Notes under the pieces: generated by a model
The model's input: only the letters and a program-made list of their open reading frames with translations
Told to the model about the DNA's origin: nothing
Database searches by the model: none
DNA from: Haliclona indistincta
Lineage: Eukaryota; Porifera; Demospongiae; Haplosclerida; Chalinidae
Assembly: GCA_964017065.1 (NCBI GenBank)
Contig: OZ024789.1
Span: 2,972,657-3,036,656 of the forward strand
Direction of reading: 5' to 3'
Length of the DNA: 64,000 nt
Program-made: the position numbers and the translations under genes
In this document: piece by piece, positions 32,911-43,544 of the stretch
Layout of the letters: each line of letters opens with the position of its first letter
How positions within the stretch are numbered: the first letter of the stretch is position 1

Positions 32911-34638
32911 ATGAATCTTGCAGCAGCCTATATAGTTGTTTTTTGTTCGTTTGCAATAAAACTTTCACCAATAGGAATCGACATATTATTCTATCATTTG
33001 GAAACATTTCGTCCTACTGCTAGAGTAATCCTTGCAGGAACTAAAGCAATTGCTTATCTTCTCTATCCTCTGCTGGGATGGCTGTCAGATGTCTACTTTA
33101 CTAGATACAAGGTCATCAGATTAGCTTTCATCATCATGACACTGGCAGCATTTGGTAGCTTCATAGTTACACTATCGGTGGTTTTAGATATGAACATAGT
33201 TCATCACGAACCAGGAACCATCATAGTTATGGTTTTGATTACTGTAGGATTTTTATCAGTCTTGTTAAGTCTGGGACTGTTTGAGGCTAATGCTATTCAG
33301 TTTGGTATGGATCAACTGCTGGAAAGCTCATCAAATCAGCTGAGTTCTTTCGTTCACTGGTATTACTGGAGTAGCTATGTGGGACACTTTGTTATGTTGA
33401 TAACATCAGCTGGAATACTTTTATTAAACAGCAGCTACACAGGTACTAAAACCACCCAAGCATATCCAATTGGTGTCTATGTTTTATATCGTGGTATACT
33501 TTGTATAACACTGCTACAGCTAATACTAGCTGTTGTAGGATTAGTTGTGCTGATACGATACAAAAAGGAAATCACTATTGAAGCACCTGGTCATTCTATG
33601 AATTCACTAACGTTGATCTACAAGGTGCTTAAGTACGCATGGAAACACAAGTTTCCTGAAAATCGCAGTGCCTTCACTTACTGGGAAAATGACATTCCTC
33701 CTCGCATTGACCTTGGTAAAAACAAGTATGGAGGACCATTCACCACTGAGGAGGTGGAGGACACCAAGTCATTCTTTCGTATACTCCTCCTTCTCTTCTG
33801 TCTACTGGGATTCCATCTATCAGGACATGGCTACTCGACCGCACAACAGCTCATGCTGAATGAGTGTCCTAATACTTGGTTGTATATTTTAATTGGAGAC
33901 CCGATGAACCTCACTACAACTGTGATATTTGTAAGTGTCCCCTTGTATCAACTGATCAATGCACGTTATCGTCAGAGATACATTCCCAACATATTCAAGA
34001 GAATGGGCTTGGGACTACTTTGCTGTCTACTGAAGGTGATTATTGAGATTTTCTTGCAGGTAACTCAAAAAAATTATGCAACCGAACAGTGCACAAATTA
34101 TTGCCCGTTTGTCAACTGCTACAACTTAATCACAAAGGCAACAGTCAATACCTATTTAGTCTGTGGAAATTTAAACTGTACACCTGGTAACAGTATCTTC
34201 CTCATATTGCTAGTGGTTCCTCAGATACTACAAGGACTATCGTTTCTACTGGTATTTATGAGTGCCATTGAGTTCATCTGTGCTCAGGCTCCTCTCCGAC
34301 TGAAGGGACTGCTCATTGGTCTCTGGTATGCCTCTCTGTCAGTTCACTACCTACTGGTAGAGGTTCCTGATATTTATACACCACTAACTGATGGAACTAC
34401 GTGGGAAATCATTCAAGAAGTGAAGGCATTCCTGATTGCTCTCTCCTTGATCTTCTTTGCTTATGTCTCTGGACGATATCGTTATCGAGTAAGAGATGAG
34501 GTGGTGAATGAGCAGTATCTTATTGAAGAAATATACGAGAGAGAGATTAAACTTGCAGCAGAAATGGAAGATGAAGAGTTAGAACCAGAGAAAGACTTGT
34601 TGATCAGCTCAAATGCATCAATACAGCAGTACAACTGA
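32911..34638 (+). CDS. array member 6: POT/SLC15-like transporter, 575 aa
   Basis: Subtype ii, closest to member 3 through the N-terminal half. TM1 has SFAIKLSPIGID, so the GTD triplet is GID here. It has a local insertion in the TM6-7 loop (IEAPGHSMNSLTLIYK for IEKPGHNPLKLIYK) and SSSNQ for SSSDQ. The TM9-10 loop is of the five-cysteine type. The tail PEKDLLISSNASIQQYN fits the dileucine pattern. The frame is intact. A CCDC115-like relic follows 117 bp after the stop. Confidence 0.86.
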   Translation: MNLAAAYIVVFCSFAIKLSPIGIDILFYHLETFRPTARVILAGTKAIAYLLYPLLGWLSDVYFTRYKVIRLAFIIMTLAAFGSFIVTLSVVLDMNIVHHEPGTIIVMVLITVGFLSVLLSLGLFEANAIQFGMDQLLESSSNQLSSFVHWYYWSSYVGHFVMLITSAGILLLNSSYTGTKTTQAYPIGVYVLYRGILCITLLQLILAVVGLVVLIRYKKEITIEAPGHSMNSLTLIYKVLKYAWKHKFPENRSAFTYWENDIPPRIDLGKNKYGGPFTTEEVEDTKSFFRILLLLFCLLGFHLSGHGYSTAQQLMLNECPNTWLYILIGDPMNLTTTVIFVSVPLYQLINARYRQRYIPNIFKRMGLGLLCCLLKVIIEIFLQVTQKNYATEQCTNYCPFVNCYNLITKATVNTYLVCGNLNCTPGNSIFLILLVVPQILQGLSFLLVFMSAIEFICAQAPLRLKGLLIGLWYASLSVHYLLVEVPDIYTPLTDGTTWEIIQEVKAFLIALSLIFFAYVSGRYRYRVRDEVVNEQYLIEEIYEREIKLAAEMEDEELEPEKDLLISSNASIQQYN

Positions 34639-34754
34639 ATTGACAACATATTTCCCTTACATTTTTACTGTTGTTATTGGTAGTTAGCCTTTGCCTCTTA
34701 CTTATAGTGTGTACACTTTATTGGTCAGTAGATGCTACTAAAAGCATTCATCGG

Positions 34755-34790
34755 TGTAGCTGGTGATGCTGCTATTGCTATGGCAACAGT
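34755..34790 (+). pseudogene. relic of CCDC115 exon 4 start
   Basis: 'tgtagctggtgatgctgcta' then 'ttgctatggcaacagt' differs from CCDC115 17819-17854 at only a few positions, then diverges at 'cttccttgcataa'. Confidence 0.65.
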
Positions 34791-35286
34791 CTTCCTTGCA
34801 TAATAGAAAATATAGCAGAGATGTGATTTTTGTGGTAGACAGGATGACGAGTTCTCTTATGATAATAAGCATTGACAAAGGAACAAAATTTGAACAAATA
34901 CTAGATGCTTTAGGCACTGCTCAGCAGATTCAAAATTTCGGAAAGTGAATAGGATTTTATTCACTGACTTTTTTTATTATGCAGATTTTAACAGTCATAA
35001 TTATACTGCTTGCTATTTTAATCAATCACAATTTTAAAATTATATGAAACCAGCATAATTTTTCAAAAATACAGTCAACTAAGTAGCATTGGTAGCATGC
35101 ATGAAAAACTGAAAGCTATCAAAGCTAAAATTAATTATGATTTCAATATTCACACTTAGATATCTCAACAACCTTTCGCATCAAGTGATGGGTTCAGAAA
35201 GACTTGAGCATGAATAAACAACAGCAGTGTTTACGGTATAAACTTAGAACTTCATATGTAAGGAATGCTTCGTTTATTTAGAGTCC

Positions 35287-35314
35287 GTTTCAAAACATGA
35301 GCTTGTTTTGAAAC
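35287..35314. promoter_or_regulatory. dyad motif upstream of member 7 (perfect)
   Basis: GTTTCAAAACA-N6-TGTTTTGAAAC: 11-bp arms, perfect inverted repeat, 76 bp before the ATG. It is the clearest of the set. Confidence 0.6.
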
Positions 35315-35390
35315 TGGTCTCAAATACATCCAAATTTCTCCTAAGCAAGAGACCGATAGATTTCAACGTGTATAGACTCATCTCTATAAT

Positions 35391-37109
35391 ATGAGTTTTT
35401 CGGCTGCCTCTATTGTTGTACTGTGCTCTTTTGCAATTCATGCTTCCTTCTTGGGAACAGACTTCTTCCTTTATCATTTGAGAAGACTTCTTCACATCAC
35501 ACGAGTATGTTTTGCTCTATCTCATGGTATGGGTTTTGTTCTCTATCCTCTGCTGGGATGGCTGTCCGATGTATACTTCACCAGATACAAGGTCATCAGA
35601 TTAGCCTTCATTATCATGAGTATAGTAGGAATAGTTGGTACTATAGTCGGTCTTGCAATTGTATTAGATATCGGCTTGGTACATAGTCCAATATCATCTA
35701 CTATACTTGCTATCTTTGCTTTTCCGGGAATACTGTCAGCGCTACTAAGCCTAGGTCTCTATAAAGCTAATGCAATTCAGTTTGGTATGGATCAGTTGAC
35801 AGAAAGCTCATCTGACCAACTGAGCTCTTTCATTCACTGGTACTACTGGAGCACTTATATTGGACACTTCATCCTATTTGTTATGATAGCAGGAATTGTT
35901 TCCTTTAACAGCGACTACGCAGTATCAAATGTGAACAACCGGCAATGGCCAATAGGTGATTATGTATTGATTCGCCTTGTGTTTAGTGTAACACTACTAC
36001 AAGTAATACTTGTCATTGTTGGACTAGTTGTGCTCATACACTACAAAAAGAGGCTAACAATAGAAAAACCTGGTCATAATCCACTCAAACTGATCTACAA
36101 GGTGCTAAAGTATGCATGGAAACACAAATTTCCTGAGAATCGCAGTGCATTCACTTACTGGGAAAATGACATTCCTTCTCGCATTGACCTTGGTAAGAAC
36201 AAGTATGGAGGACCATTCACCACTGAGGAGGTGGAGGACACCAAGTCATTCTTTCGAATTCTTCTCCTTCTTTTCTCTCTACTGGGATTCCATCTATCAG
36301 GACATGGCTACTCAACTGCACAACAGCTAATGATGAATGAGTGTCCTAATACTTGGCTCTTTATGCTGATTGCAGACCCAATGAACCTCACAACAATTGT
36401 CATCTTCACGTGTGTTCCCTTATACCAACTAATAAATTCACGCTACCGTCTAAAATACATCCCCAACATATTCAAGAGAATGGGACTGGGGCTACTCTGC
36501 TGTTTACTTAAATTGATCAGTGAAATTGTGCTGCAGGTAACCCAAAATATTTATGCAGCTAAGAAGTGTCAAAATAATGATCCATTTTTTGATTGCTATC
36601 ATAGCATGCATGGGCAGTTTCATAATAACAGTAGGTTCAATGAACACTGTACACCAGGTAACAGTATTTTTCTCATACTGCTAGTGGTTCCTCAGATACT
36701 ACAAGGACTATCGTTTCTACTGGTGTTTATGAGTGCCATTGAGTTCATCTGTGCTCAGGCTCCTCTCCGACTGAAGGGACTGCTCATTGGTCTCTGGTAT
36801 GCCTCTCTGTCAGTTCACTACCTACTGGTAGAGGTTCCTGAAATTTATATACCACTAACTGATGGTACTACGTGGGAAATCATTCAAGAAGTGAAGGCAT
36901 TCCTGATTGCTCTCTCCTTAATCTTCTTTGCTTATGTTTCTGGACGATATCGTTATCGAGTAAGAGAGGAGATACTAAATTGGCAGTATCTTATTGAAGA
37001 CATATATGAGAGAGAGTTTAAAATCGCAGCAGAATTAGAAGAGGAAGAGCTAGAGGCAGAAAGAGAAATGTTGATCAGCTCAATGGAGTCAGTACAGCAG
37101 TCCCACTGA
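35391..37109 (+). CDS. array member 7: POT/SLC15-like transporter, 572 aa
   Basis: Subtype i (MSFSAASIVVLCSFAIHASFLGTD). Several private changes: HGMGFVLYPLLG for the usual AIAYLLYPLLG, LYKANAIQFGMDQLTESSSDQ, IPSRIDLGK, YRLKYIPNIFKRMG, and a tail REEILNWQYLIEDIYEREFKIAAE that resembles 8 and 11 rather than 2 and 4. The tail ends EREMLISSMESVQQSH, a dileucine-type fit. The frame is open and a functional carrier is plausible. Confidence 0.86.
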   Translation: MSFSAASIVVLCSFAIHASFLGTDFFLYHLRRLLHITRVCFALSHGMGFVLYPLLGWLSDVYFTRYKVIRLAFIIMSIVGIVGTIVGLAIVLDIGLVHSPISSTILAIFAFPGILSALLSLGLYKANAIQFGMDQLTESSSDQLSSFIHWYYWSTYIGHFILFVMIAGIVSFNSDYAVSNVNNRQWPIGDYVLIRLVFSVTLLQVILVIVGLVVLIHYKKRLTIEKPGHNPLKLIYKVLKYAWKHKFPENRSAFTYWENDIPSRIDLGKNKYGGPFTTEEVEDTKSFFRILLLLFSLLGFHLSGHGYSTAQQLMMNECPNTWLFMLIADPMNLTTIVIFTCVPLYQLINSRYRLKYIPNIFKRMGLGLLCCLLKLISEIVLQVTQNIYAAKKCQNNDPFFDCYHSMHGQFHNNSRFNEHCTPGNSIFLILLVVPQILQGLSFLLVFMSAIEFICAQAPLRLKGLLIGLWYASLSVHYLLVEVPEIYIPLTDGTTWEIIQEVKAFLIALSLIFFAYVSGRYRYRVREEILNWQYLIEDIYEREFKIAAELEEEELEAEREMLISSMESVQQSH

Positions 37110-37530
37110 ATCAAAATCCTGCACACATTACACATCATTTTTCATTCACTTGTAGCTTTGTTTAGTACATAATCATAAACAGAAAAATTAATAGTGAATT
37201 TGTTTCGACTAGGTTGAAAACATTCAGATAATCAAAATGCTAATGAAAAATTATACATAAACAAGAAATGAAATTTGCAACCAAATTTGGGTATTTTGGG
37301 CTCGTGATGTTTCGGACTAGCTGGATTCGGGTCAGTCTACTGTTTGTTTAGGATTGAAAAAGTACACAACTTGTTTACATTACAATGCTTGTTTGATGTT
37401 ATGTTGTCAGTTCTTGATTCTTTGATAGGAAAGCACAACAATAGACTGTATCTCATAACATGTTCAAATTAATATAAGAAATTGAAAACACAGTTTCCTT
37501 TGTAGCTATATGAGGGCAGCAGCAGTAATG
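37110..37530. other. spacer between members 7 and 8
   Basis: AT-rich, no repeat shared with other array spacers that I could see, no open frame. An in-frame ATG at 37510 precedes the aligned start at 37531. Confidence 0.6.
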
Positions 37531-39273
37531 ATGAATCGATCGACCGCTTTTATCGTTGTTCTGTGCTCTTTCGCTATTAAAGTATTCTTTGTTGGGACTG
37601 ACTACTATTTATATCACACTGCCGTCTTTTTTCAGATTTTCCAGATATGCATTGCAGTTACTCAAGCCATAGCTTATCTTTTCTACCCTCTGCTGGGATG
37701 GCTATCGGATATCTACTTCACCAGATACAAGGTCATCAGATTAGCTTTTATCATTGTGATCATAACATACAGTGTGGCTGTAGTTTGCACTCTTGCAATT
37801 GCATTGGATGTCAACATAACATATTACAAGACGATCACAGCCATTATATTGATAATAATGGGTATTCCCTCCTTTCTTTTTATGTTGCTGAGTCTGGGAA
37901 TGTTTGAGGCTAATGCAATTCAGTTTGGCATGGATCAGTTGCTGGAAAGCTCATCAGATCAACTGAGTTCTTTCATCCACTGGTACTACTGGAGTAGCTA
38001 TGCAGGGCAGTTTCTTTTGTACATAATTACAACAGTGATGGTCATTGTGCAAACAAGCTGTGTAGTGGAACAGACTAGCGATCATCCAGCTATCTATTCT
38101 ATTTAAGTATACATTACGTTTTGTATAGCACTGCTACAACTGATATTAGGTATAGTTGGACTAGTTGTATTGATACGCTACAAGAAGAGACTTAACATTG
38201 AGAAACCTGGTCACAATCCACTCAAGCTGATCTACAAGGTACTGAAGTATGCGTGGAAACACAAGTTTCCTGAAAATCGCAGTGCCTTCACTTACTGGGA
38301 AAATGACATTCCTCCTCGCATTGACCTTGGTAAGGACAAGTATGGTGGACCATTCACCACTGAGGAGGTGGAGGACACAAAATCGTTCTTTTACATACTC
38401 CTCCTTCTCTTCTCTCTACTGGGATTCCACTTCTCAGGACATGGCTACTCAACTGTCAAACAGCTGATGACAACAGAGTGCCCAAATACTTGGCTGCTTA
38501 TGTTGATAGTAGATCCAATGAACCTCACAACAACTGTCATTGTTGCAAGTGTTCCTTTATATCAATTGATTAATGCACGCTATCGTCAGAGATACATTCC
38601 AAACTTATTTAAAAGAATGGGTTTGGGGCTACTCTGCTGCTTATTGAAGGTGATGATTGAAATAGCTCTACAAGCAACTCAAAAACTTTATGCAAAAGAG
38701 CATTGTTCTAATATGATGCCACTTCTTGAGTGCTATAATTTAATTTCAGTAACAAAGTCCAATGGCAGCTGTGTAACTGCAATTGATTTGGGATTGGATG
38801 TACAAGGTACATGTACACCTGGTAACAGTATTTTCCTCATACTGCTAGTGGTTCCTCAGTTGCTACAAGGACTGTCGTTTCTACTGGTGTTTATGAGTGC
38901 CATTGAGTTCATCTGTGCTCAGGCTCCTCTCCGACTGAAGGGACTGCTCATTGGTCTCTGGTATGCCTCTCTGTCAGTTCACTACCTACTGGTAGAGGTT
39001 CCTGATATTTATATACCACTAACTGATGGTACTACGTGGGAAATCATTCAAGAAGTGAAGGCATTCCTGATTGCGCTCTCCTTGATCTTCTTTGCTTATG
39101 TTTCTAGACGATATCGTTATCGAGTAAGAGATGAGGTGGTGAACTGGCAGTATCTTATTGAAGAAATATACGAGAGAGAGATTCAAGTTGCAGCAAATAT
39201 GGAAGAAGAAACAATATCGGAAGAAAGTGAATTACTAAGCAGTTTGAGTCATTCAACACAGCAGTACCATTAA
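37531..39273 (+). pseudogene. array member 8: transporter frame with one in-frame stop
   Basis: The whole 581-codon frame from MNRSTAFIVVLCSF to STQQYH aligns to its paralogues without an indel, but codon 38104-38106 is TAA, just before the fifth or sixth hydrophobic segment (DHPAIYSI-stop-VYITFCIALLQ). It is a recent pseudogene, a polymorphic null, or a base-call error. Other unusual residues: DLGKDKYGG, FFYILLLL, FAYVSRRYRYR. ExxER is replaced by SFAIKVFFVGTD. The tail has SEESELL. Confidence 0.82.
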
Positions 39274-40113
39274 AATTAATATGTACCGTATTTATATTCA
39301 CACACCTGTTACACACTATTGCGCAATATCATATTGCTGCTTAGGCAACTTTTAATTCTTGATAATATACATAATTATTATTAATTATTTTGACAAAGAT
39401 TCATGATGCTATAAGTGTGCAGTCATGTTAATAATAAACTGTTGTATATTGACTGTATCAGGAGCGCACAATGACCGACATAGCTTGTCAAAACATTTGT
39501 GTAAATAAATGATGATACTGGATGTTTATTGAAGGAAATGTTACTATAACAGATAAGCGCTTGTCTGCCTTTGGTTCAAGTAGAAACTGAAACATGAAAG
39601 GTACACTACATTGATGTTGCAATTGAGCTTTGAACAGTAAACAGTACAGATATTTCTAGGAACTTAAACTACACAGCTACTATACGTATACATGTAGTAG
39701 ACAAAACTGTATACATACTGACTTAAGTAGCTACAATGTATACGTGCAGCTGTTTGACTACTTTACCTAAGTTATTCTATATCATAACCATGCATCTTTA
39801 GTGTTATCAACAACAGTGCTTTGTCTGCTGTCATGTTTCTTTTGACTGTCCTAAAATGCATGTCAACCACCGGTGTTTTAGAGTATAAAGTGTACCTGAG
39901 TATGCTATTTATGCATACACAAGCTGTTTATACACCCACAGCTAATGCTATTATACTGATTGTGTAGATGTGTATCTAGATACACTCGTGTTACGTACAT
40001 GGTGATGTCATAACCCAAAATATTTTCTATACAAAGTTTATAGAAGTATAGAGCAACTCGTTGAATGACTCTACGTATCTTTCAGTGAACTAGTGAACCA
40101 AGTATACTGCAGT
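39274..40113. other. spacer before member 9
   Basis: No gene. From about 39830 it is related to the regions before 13 (about 50770-51058) and 15 (about 54730-54986), including 'gttttagagtataaagtgta' and 'gaatgactctac', so it is the subtype-iii upstream block. Confidence 0.6.
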
Positions 40114-41826
40114 ATGAAACTTCAAGCATCTCATATTGTCATTCTATGCTCATTTATGATAAGAACATCTCTTATTGGAACAGACAACTACATTTACCAT
40201 GTTGAAAGTCATCTTCCAATCACTCTTCTATTTCTGGCACTATCACAAGCCATTGGTTATCTTCTCTATCCTCTGCTGGGATGGCTGTCAGATGTCTACT
40301 TCACCAGATACAAGGTCATCAGATTGGCTTTCATTACAATGACCATAGCAGAAATGACAGCTGCTTTGGTTGTCCTAGTAATTCTGATAGATGACAAGCT
40401 GACTTACGAAACAGTACCAACAATTATAATATTGACAATCATTGCTCCTGGACTACTCTCAATGGTACTAAGTCTGGGATTGTTTGAGGCAAATGCTATT
40501 CAGTTTGGTATGGATCAACTGCTGGAAAGCTCATCGGATCAGCTGAGTTCTTTCATTCACTGGTATTACTGGAGCGGCTATGCAGGACATATCATTCTGT
40601 ATATACTTACAGTAGTAATGGCTGTTATAGAGAGCCACTGTGTAATAGCAAAAATTCATAAATATCCAACAATTGACATTTCACATAACTATCTTACGAT
40701 TTGTATAGCACTAATACAACTAACACTCACTATTGCTGGACTGATTGTGCTGATACGAAATAAACACAAACTCAACATTGAGAAACCTAGTCATAATCCA
40801 CTCAAGCTGATCTACAAGGTGCTAAAGTATTCTTGGAAACATAAGTTTCCTGAAAATCGCAGTGCCTTCACTTACTGGGAAAATGACATTCCTCCTCGCA
40901 TTGACCTTGGTAAGAACAAGTATGGAGGACCATTCACCACTGAGGAGGTGGAGGACACGAAATCATTCTTTCGTATACTCCTCCTTCTCTTCTCTCTACT
41001 GGGATTCCATCTATCAGGACACGGATACTCAATTGCGCAACAGCTAATGATGAAAGAATGTCCTAATACTTGGTTGCTTTCATTAATTGGAGACCCGATG
41101 AACTTCACTATAATTGTAATCTTTACATGCATTCCTTTATATCAGCTTATCAATACTCAATATCGTCAGAGATACTTTCCAAATATATTCAAGAGAATGG
41201 GGCTGGGACTATTCTGCTGTCTACTGAAGGTGACCATAGAGATAACTCTGCAGGTAACTCAAGAGCTTTATTCGACCGAACAGTGCAATATCACGCACCC
41301 GTTTATTGGCTGCTACCGCTCAATGTCACGAGTAAAGAACAATGGTAGCTGTATTAGTCTTCATAGCAGCTGTACACCTGGTAACAGTATTTTCCTCATA
41401 CTGCTAGTCGTTCCTCAGATACTACAAGGACTGTCGTTTCTACTGGTGTTTATGAGTGCCATTGAGTTCATCTGTGCTCAGGCTCCTCTCCGACTGAAGG
41501 GACTGCTCATTGGTCTCTGGTATGCCTCTCTGTCAGTTCACTACCTACTGGTAGAGGTTCCTGATATTTATATACCACTAACTGATGGTACTACATGGGA
41601 AATCATTCAAGAAGTGAAGGCATTCCTGATTGCTCTCTCCTTGATCTTCTTTGCTTATGTTTCTGGACGATATCGTTATCGAGTAAGAGATGAGGTGGTG
41701 AATGAGCAGTATCTTATTGAAGAAATATTCGAGAGACGGATTCGAATTGCAGCAGAAATGGAAAATGAGGCAGATGAGAACATATCACTGATAAGTTCAA
41801 CTGCTTCAATGCATCAACAATACTAA
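40114..41826 (+). CDS. array member 9: POT/SLC15-like transporter, 570 aa
   Basis: Subtype iii; the only complete copy. Starts MKLQASHIVILCSF at the ATG 40114; the upstream in-frame GTG is not expected to be used. TM1 has SFMIRTSLIGTD. The TM9-10 loop has EQCNITHPFIGCYR...GSC...SSCTPG with an NGS glycosylation sequon. IRNKHKLNIEKPSHNPLK replaces IRYKKRLNIEKPGHNPLK. The tail EIFERRIRIAAEMENEADENISLISS fits [DE]xxxL[LI]. A polyadenylation-like AATAAA lies near 41914. Confidence 0.86.
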   Translation: MKLQASHIVILCSFMIRTSLIGTDNYIYHVESHLPITLLFLALSQAIGYLLYPLLGWLSDVYFTRYKVIRLAFITMTIAEMTAALVVLVILIDDKLTYETVPTIIILTIIAPGLLSMVLSLGLFEANAIQFGMDQLLESSSDQLSSFIHWYYWSGYAGHIILYILTVVMAVIESHCVIAKIHKYPTIDISHNYLTICIALIQLTLTIAGLIVLIRNKHKLNIEKPSHNPLKLIYKVLKYSWKHKFPENRSAFTYWENDIPPRIDLGKNKYGGPFTTEEVEDTKSFFRILLLLFSLLGFHLSGHGYSIAQQLMMKECPNTWLLSLIGDPMNFTIIVIFTCIPLYQLINTQYRQRYFPNIFKRMGLGLFCCLLKVTIEITLQVTQELYSTEQCNITHPFIGCYRSMSRVKNNGSCISLHSSCTPGNSIFLILLVVPQILQGLSFLLVFMSAIEFICAQAPLRLKGLLIGLWYASLSVHYLLVEVPDIYIPLTDGTTWEIIQEVKAFLIALSLIFFAYVSGRYRYRVRDEVVNEQYLIEEIFERRIRIAAEMENEADENISLISSTASMHQQY

Positions 41827-42237
41827 GCTGCAGCAGCTGTTGTGTGTAAATGTCATTATTATCATACGTGATTGAGGAAATTTCCTAGTTGCTAAATCGT
41901 TTCATATTTCGTAATAAACATAACTTATAACTTTAATCCTATTACGATGGACAATTTCTGAATTTAAATGAACAAAATACAGATTGATCTTCGTGAATTG
42001 TTCTAAAAAACCATGAAAGCCTCAGGCCTCTATGTATTAATAGCATTCTGCTCGATTCATCGTACACAGTCTATTATACACACACTATACATGTATATCT
42101 TAGCTGAAAGGATTTCATGTATATTATCAGCTAACTCATTACAATCATAATAATAACTATCTTTGTTATTTTAATTTTTAATCTATAAACACTTGAATAC
42201 ACCAACTGCTGTACATGCTACATGTTTTTAGTGTTAA
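41827..42237. other. 3' flank of member 9
   Basis: No gene. The part from about 42040 is repeated at 51920-52110 ('cacagtctattatacacaca', 'tagctgaaaggatttcatg'), downstream of fragment 13. This shows that fragment 13 was once a full subtype-iii gene. Confidence 0.65.
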
Positions 42238-43450
42238 AGAAAATTAAAAAGATTTCTATCGAAATCAAAAGGATGTAGGGTTGTGAAATCTACCACTGGT
42301 CAACAATGTAAACTAACAAGGAGCAAGCATGGAATGGTAACACGATTGACTTGCTAACAGACCATAGATCCCTACATCAGTGGCTGCTGTGGTTGGCTAT
42401 AGCTAGTTCGGCTATTTGCAGTTGACTGACACCTGACGTGCATTCAGCTTGTGACAGCCACTGATGTAGGGATCTATGGTCTGTTAGCAAGTCAATCGTG
42501 TTACCATTCCATGCTTGCTCCTTGTTAGTTTACATTGTTGACCAGTGGTAGATTTCACAACCCTACATCCTTTTGATTTCGATAGAAATCTTTTTAATTT
42601 TCTTGTTTGTGTCCTTTTTTCTTTTTCAGTGAAGTGCAGTTCAAATTACTGTGCCATCTTTGTTTCCACCATTGGTTAATTGGTTTTCCTGTTGCTGATG
42701 GCTTTTCTTAATTGTTGACAACACACTGTCACACTCAACTTGTACCTAATATAATGCAGATATCAGCTCGCCTACGCATGCATGAAGACAGTGCATACGA
42801 GCCCTGCCCACACTTGTTTACGGCGGTTATAATTATCTGGCAAGGCAGATTGGTGATTCTGCGCTTGCTAGCTTACCGTTCTTCGAAGACTCCAGACAAA
42901 TTATGTGTTCTCCGTGATCTATACGGCGTGCATGGCGATACTCAAGCTTGTGCTTGGTCACGTGCGCTAACCACAGCTTGGTCACGTGCGTATTGCGCAA
43001 TCACTATAATTATTAATGGCGTCTAACACCAATGGATCACGATCGAGAAATCGCGGAATTTATATCGCCGTTTCGCTAAAAACTAAGTTCAAAAGGCACC
43101 TGCCATGAGAATTTCACGACTGTTCGTGGGTGTTTTGGTCTCGGCACTGCTCGCGTAAAGGCGCTAGGCGAGTTGAAGAAAGAAGAAAGAAGAAGAAGAA
43201 TAAGAAGAAAACGAAGATGACGAAACTCGATTTTCACCGTTTCCAGGTTCGTCACTTTAGTAACAATCTCGAGCAATCTCCTTGCTACTGTAAGATGGGG
43301 CAATGCCAGATAGCAGATTCAAGTGTCTTTGGACGTATAAATTCATCACCAGGCGAAATATCAGCGTTTGAACGCTAATACATTGTATGTAGCCGCCATC
43401 TTGTTTTCTCGTTCAACCCTACATAGGGAGGCACTACCGTGCCTCCCTAA
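42238..43450 (+). mobile_element. foldback/hairpin element, copy B (full length)
   Basis: A 1213-bp copy between members 9 and 10, from AGAAAATTAAAAAG to GTGCCTCCCTAA. The region at about 52110-52130 ('ttgtcttatttgacacgctt') is the homologous site without the element and supports insertion between an A and a T. Foldback arms about 42238-42385 and 42455-42605 share GGTCAACAATG / CATTGTTGACC, a co-variation also seen in copy A. Confidence 0.9.
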
Positions 43451-43544
43451 TAGGACACGCTTGAAGTGCAGGTGTGTAAATAGTTTAACTTTTCACTTTC
43501 ATAACATATAGCGTCAAAATCACACCACTTCACATCTGGCAGCG

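Larger units (their letters stand above)
34639..35390. other. 3' flank of member 6 and upstream region of member 7
   Basis: CCDC115 exon 4 relic at 34755-34790. It is followed by a 38-codon open stretch (VVDRMTSSLMIISIDKG... to FGK-stop at about 34948) that is conserved but broken near 30550-30790. That stretch may be the remains of an unidentified gene tail. Dyad motif at 35287-35314. Confidence 0.55.

Noticed and set aside
40093..40113. start of member 9 at a GTG codon
   Set aside because: GTG starts are not expected in animal nuclear genes, and paralogues align at the ATG 40114.
43130..43378. transposon-encoded protein
   Set aside because: A short frame (MTKLDFHRFQVRHF) recurs in all copies, but its end and downstream frame vary; I cannot tell coding from sequence conserved as part of the element.
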